DNA of 64,000 nt. Source: Ornithinibacillus massiliensis. GTDB lineage: Bacteria > Bacillota > Bacilli > Bacillales > Amphibacillaceae. Each line of letters starts with the position of its first letter. Position 1 is the first letter of the stretch. The stretch spans positions 186,001 to 250,000 of the forward strand of contig NZ_JAGXBY010000003.1 in assembly GCF_018310345.1 (NCBI RefSeq), read 5' to 3'. Both the position numbers and the translations under genes were made by a program. Shown piece by piece: positions 62,823-64,000 of this stretch. The notes under the pieces are model-generated. The model was not told the DNA's origin. It worked only from the letters and a program-made list of their open reading frames with translations, and ran no database searches.

Positions 62823-63311
62823 ATGAAAGCCTATTTAACCAATGGAACGATTGATTTTTTAATCAAATTCGCTAAAAAATACCCAGCAATTCATTTTCAC
62901 TTTATGAATGGGCCATCGAATGATATTGCCTATTATGAGGGAACAGATCAACAAATCTTTCAAGCAGGACGAGAGTATGACGTAATTGTTCAATCTGGCG
63001 ATATAATGGAAACTGGTTATGTTGTGCTGAATAATATTCCTGTAATAGATGAGGGCAGACCATTATTTGAAGATAATTTTAAGAAAAGGCAAAAAGAGGT
63101 AGACAGCCAACCAGGATTTCAAGCCTTTCGTTTACTAAAGCCAATGTCAGGTAATACATATATAGTGTTTACTCAATGGGATTCTGCGCAAAGCTATGAG
63201 CGATGGAAAAACTCAGAAGCCTTTAAAAAAGCACACGCAGAAACAAAGCCTCCCGCATACTTTGCCGACCGCCCGTTTGTAACTACTTATAGCATGATAG
63301 AAAGAGATTAG
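62823..63311 (+). CDS. hmoB: Heme-degrading monooxygenase HmoB
   Basis: HmoB opens the heme ring, releasing iron. The 162-aa product has a linker half (residues 1-65) and a C-terminal ABM domain (about 70-160): TGYVVLNNIPVIDEGRPLFEDNFKKRQKEVDSQPGFQAFRLLKPM, and KNSEAFKKAHAETK with the likely heme-ligand His near residue 139. Sequence and place beside hemEHY fit B. subtilis HmoB (YhgC). The ATG follows AAAAGGAG. The gene is divergent from hemE. Confidence 0.9.
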   Translation: MKAYLTNGTIDFLIKFAKKYPAIHFHFMNGPSNDIAYYEGTDQQIFQAGREYDVIVQSGDIMETGYVVLNNIPVIDEGRPLFEDNFKKRQKEVDSQPGFQAFRLLKPMSGNTYIVFTQWDSAQSYERWKNSEAFKKAHAETKPPAYFADRPFVTTYSMIERD

Positions 63312-63387
63312 AAAAAGCTTCCATTCATTTCTCTGTAGCAATATGCTAGTTTTTCTAATGCTAGCAAGAAACACTATTCTATCTACC

Positions 63388-63433
63388 AAAAACACCCGAA
63401 CTAGTTCTAATAAGAATTAGTTCGGGTGTTTTT
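63388..63433. terminator. Bidirectional terminator, hmoB / thioredoxin-like gene
   Basis: AAAAACACCCGAACTA and its complement form a 16-bp stem, with additional pairing (TTCT with AGAA) in the loop, between convergent genes. Confidence 0.92.
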
Positions 63434-63459
63434 GATTACATAACGATATGTCCGCTGCT

Positions 63460-63936
63460 TTACTTCAGCACATACTCCTCAAAAAATGCAGCATACACTT
63501 CCTTCTCTTGCTGCCCTTCCAGACGGGCTACTTCTTTTCCATCCTCATAATGAACAAGGGTTGGAGTTGACTGAATTCCATACTTGTTCCCTTCAGTAGA
63601 GAATTCTAATAGATTTAATTTGACCATATCCACACCCATTTCTTCCGCTAAAGGAACTAAATATGGTGTTGTTGCCTTACAGTAGACGCAGATTGGGCTG
63701 TAGTAATAAACGGTAACAGATTCACCATTTTCTACTTTTTCGTTAAGTGCTTCTGGTAAAATCTGGTTTTGGTAGTTTGGATCATTTAATTGATCAATGG
63801 TTGCTTGTTCAAGATTCGTCTTGCCGTACGGATTATTTCCTTCAAGCGCTTTATTATTCTTATAATCTATTACGAAATATAGTGCAAAAAATAACACAAC
63901 AACTGCTGCTATAATAATGATCATTTTCTTTTGCAT
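63460..63936 (-). CDS. Membrane-anchored thioredoxin-like protein
   Basis: The 158-aa product has an N-terminal membrane segment (residues 4-24) and an outside-facing thioredoxin fold. The active site is SPICVYCKATTP (Cys83 to Cys86), and the cis-Pro is in QSTPTLVHYEDGK. Acidic flanks are visible. It follows by three bases a gene whose C-terminus looks like a DsbB/BdbC protein, so it likely forms or reduces disulfides in exported proteins together with it. Confidence 0.85.
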   Translation of the reverse strand: MQKKMIIIIAAVVVLFFALYFVIDYKNNKALEGNNPYGKTNLEQATIDQLNDPNYQNQILPEALNEKVENGESVTVYYYSPICVYCKATTPYLVPLAEEMGVDMVKLNLLEFSTEGNKYGIQSTPTLVHYEDGKEVARLEGQQEKEVYAAFFEEYVLK

Positions 63937-63939
63937 GGA

Positions 63940-64000
63940 TTATTTCCCCCTGGATTGTTTTAATAAAGATAAGTGTGTCACGAATATTAAGATAAATGCT
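63940..64000 (-). CDS. C-terminus of a membrane protein, probably DsbB/BdbC type (partial)
   Basis: Nineteen codons are visible, reading AFILIFVTHLSLLKQSRGK and then a TAA stop: the end of a transmembrane helix with a basic tail. The three-base gap to the thioredoxin-like gene implies one operon, and DsbB-type quinone-linked oxidase is the usual partner of such a protein. The family cannot be proven from this fragment. Confidence 0.5.
   Translation of the reverse strand, partial: AFILIFVTHLSLLKQSRGK

Overview
The window reads as chromosome of a low-GC, endospore-forming, Gram-positive bacterium of the family Bacillaceae. A moderately halophilic relative such as Oceanobacillus or Virgibacillus is my guess only; the family assignment is firm. 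Support comes from the gene content (gerP spore-coat operon, mecA/spx/comK/med, addAB, hemEHY, a T-box leader), strong AGGAGG ribosome sites, frequent GTG and TTG starts and AT-rich intergenic DNA. From memory of the Bacillus subtilis 168 map, the backbone is broadly collinear, in inverted order, with the B. subtilis hemEHY to mecA interval: hemEHY/hmoB, yhgE, lplJ-yhfI-yhfH, comK, yhjE-addBA, gerP, yisL, yitS-yitT-yitU-yitV-yitW, yjzD-yjaV-med-fabH-fabF, yjbA-trpS, yjbC-spx-mecA. Departures from that order mark accessory insertions. No rRNA, tRNA, CRISPR, phage or insertion-sequence transposase was seen.

Layout. 1-4 kb: mecA (cut by the window edge), spx, a nitrogen-controlled glnK-amtB pair with a TnrA/GlnR-type box, and yjbC. 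4-12.5 kb: an accessory block with an exported DUF4015 protein, two convergent PQQ-type dehydrogenases (one fused to cytochrome c), small membrane proteins, a stress flavoprotein-like protein and an aldehyde dehydrogenase. 12.5-14.7 kb: a flavin reductase and luciferase-like monooxygenase pair divergent from an HxlR regulator with a palindromic operator. 14.7-21.7 kb: Trp T-box and trpS, yjbA, fabF-fabH under a FapR-type site, med, yjaV, yjzD. 21.7-28.5 kb: uppP, the yit cluster, Fe-S assembly factors and small unknown proteins. 28.7-36.4 kb: a large beta-propeller surface protein, then a 5-kb segment bracketed by two inverted copies of a MITE-like repeat and holding NUDIX proteins, lipoproteins, a DUF1801 protein and a GH13 alpha-amylase homologue that has lost all three catalytic acids. 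36.4-48.6 kb: yisL, rocD, gerPABCDEF, addAB, a DedA-type protein. 48.7-56.7 kb: comK and small neighbours, ybfM-psd-pssA, yhgE, lplJ, yhfI, yhfH. 57-64 kb: pepF, hemEHY, hmoB and a thioredoxin/DsbB pair at the edge.

Themes. Competence control is well represented: MecA (ComK adaptor), Spx, Med (positive regulator of comK) and ComK itself, whose C-terminus seems to lack the known MecA-binding peptide. Envelope lipid supply is covered by fabH/fabF, psd/pssA and uppP. Heme synthesis (hemEHY) lies beside the heme-degrading HmoB, with Fur/PerR-like boxes between them.

The most unusual items are the PQQ enzymes in a Gram-positive setting (one with a substituted catalytic His), the membrane-anchored pseudo-amylase, the NUDIX-GyrI fusion, and the inverted repeat pair enclosing the accessory segment. 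I did not find a clearly new multi-gene defence or mobile system.
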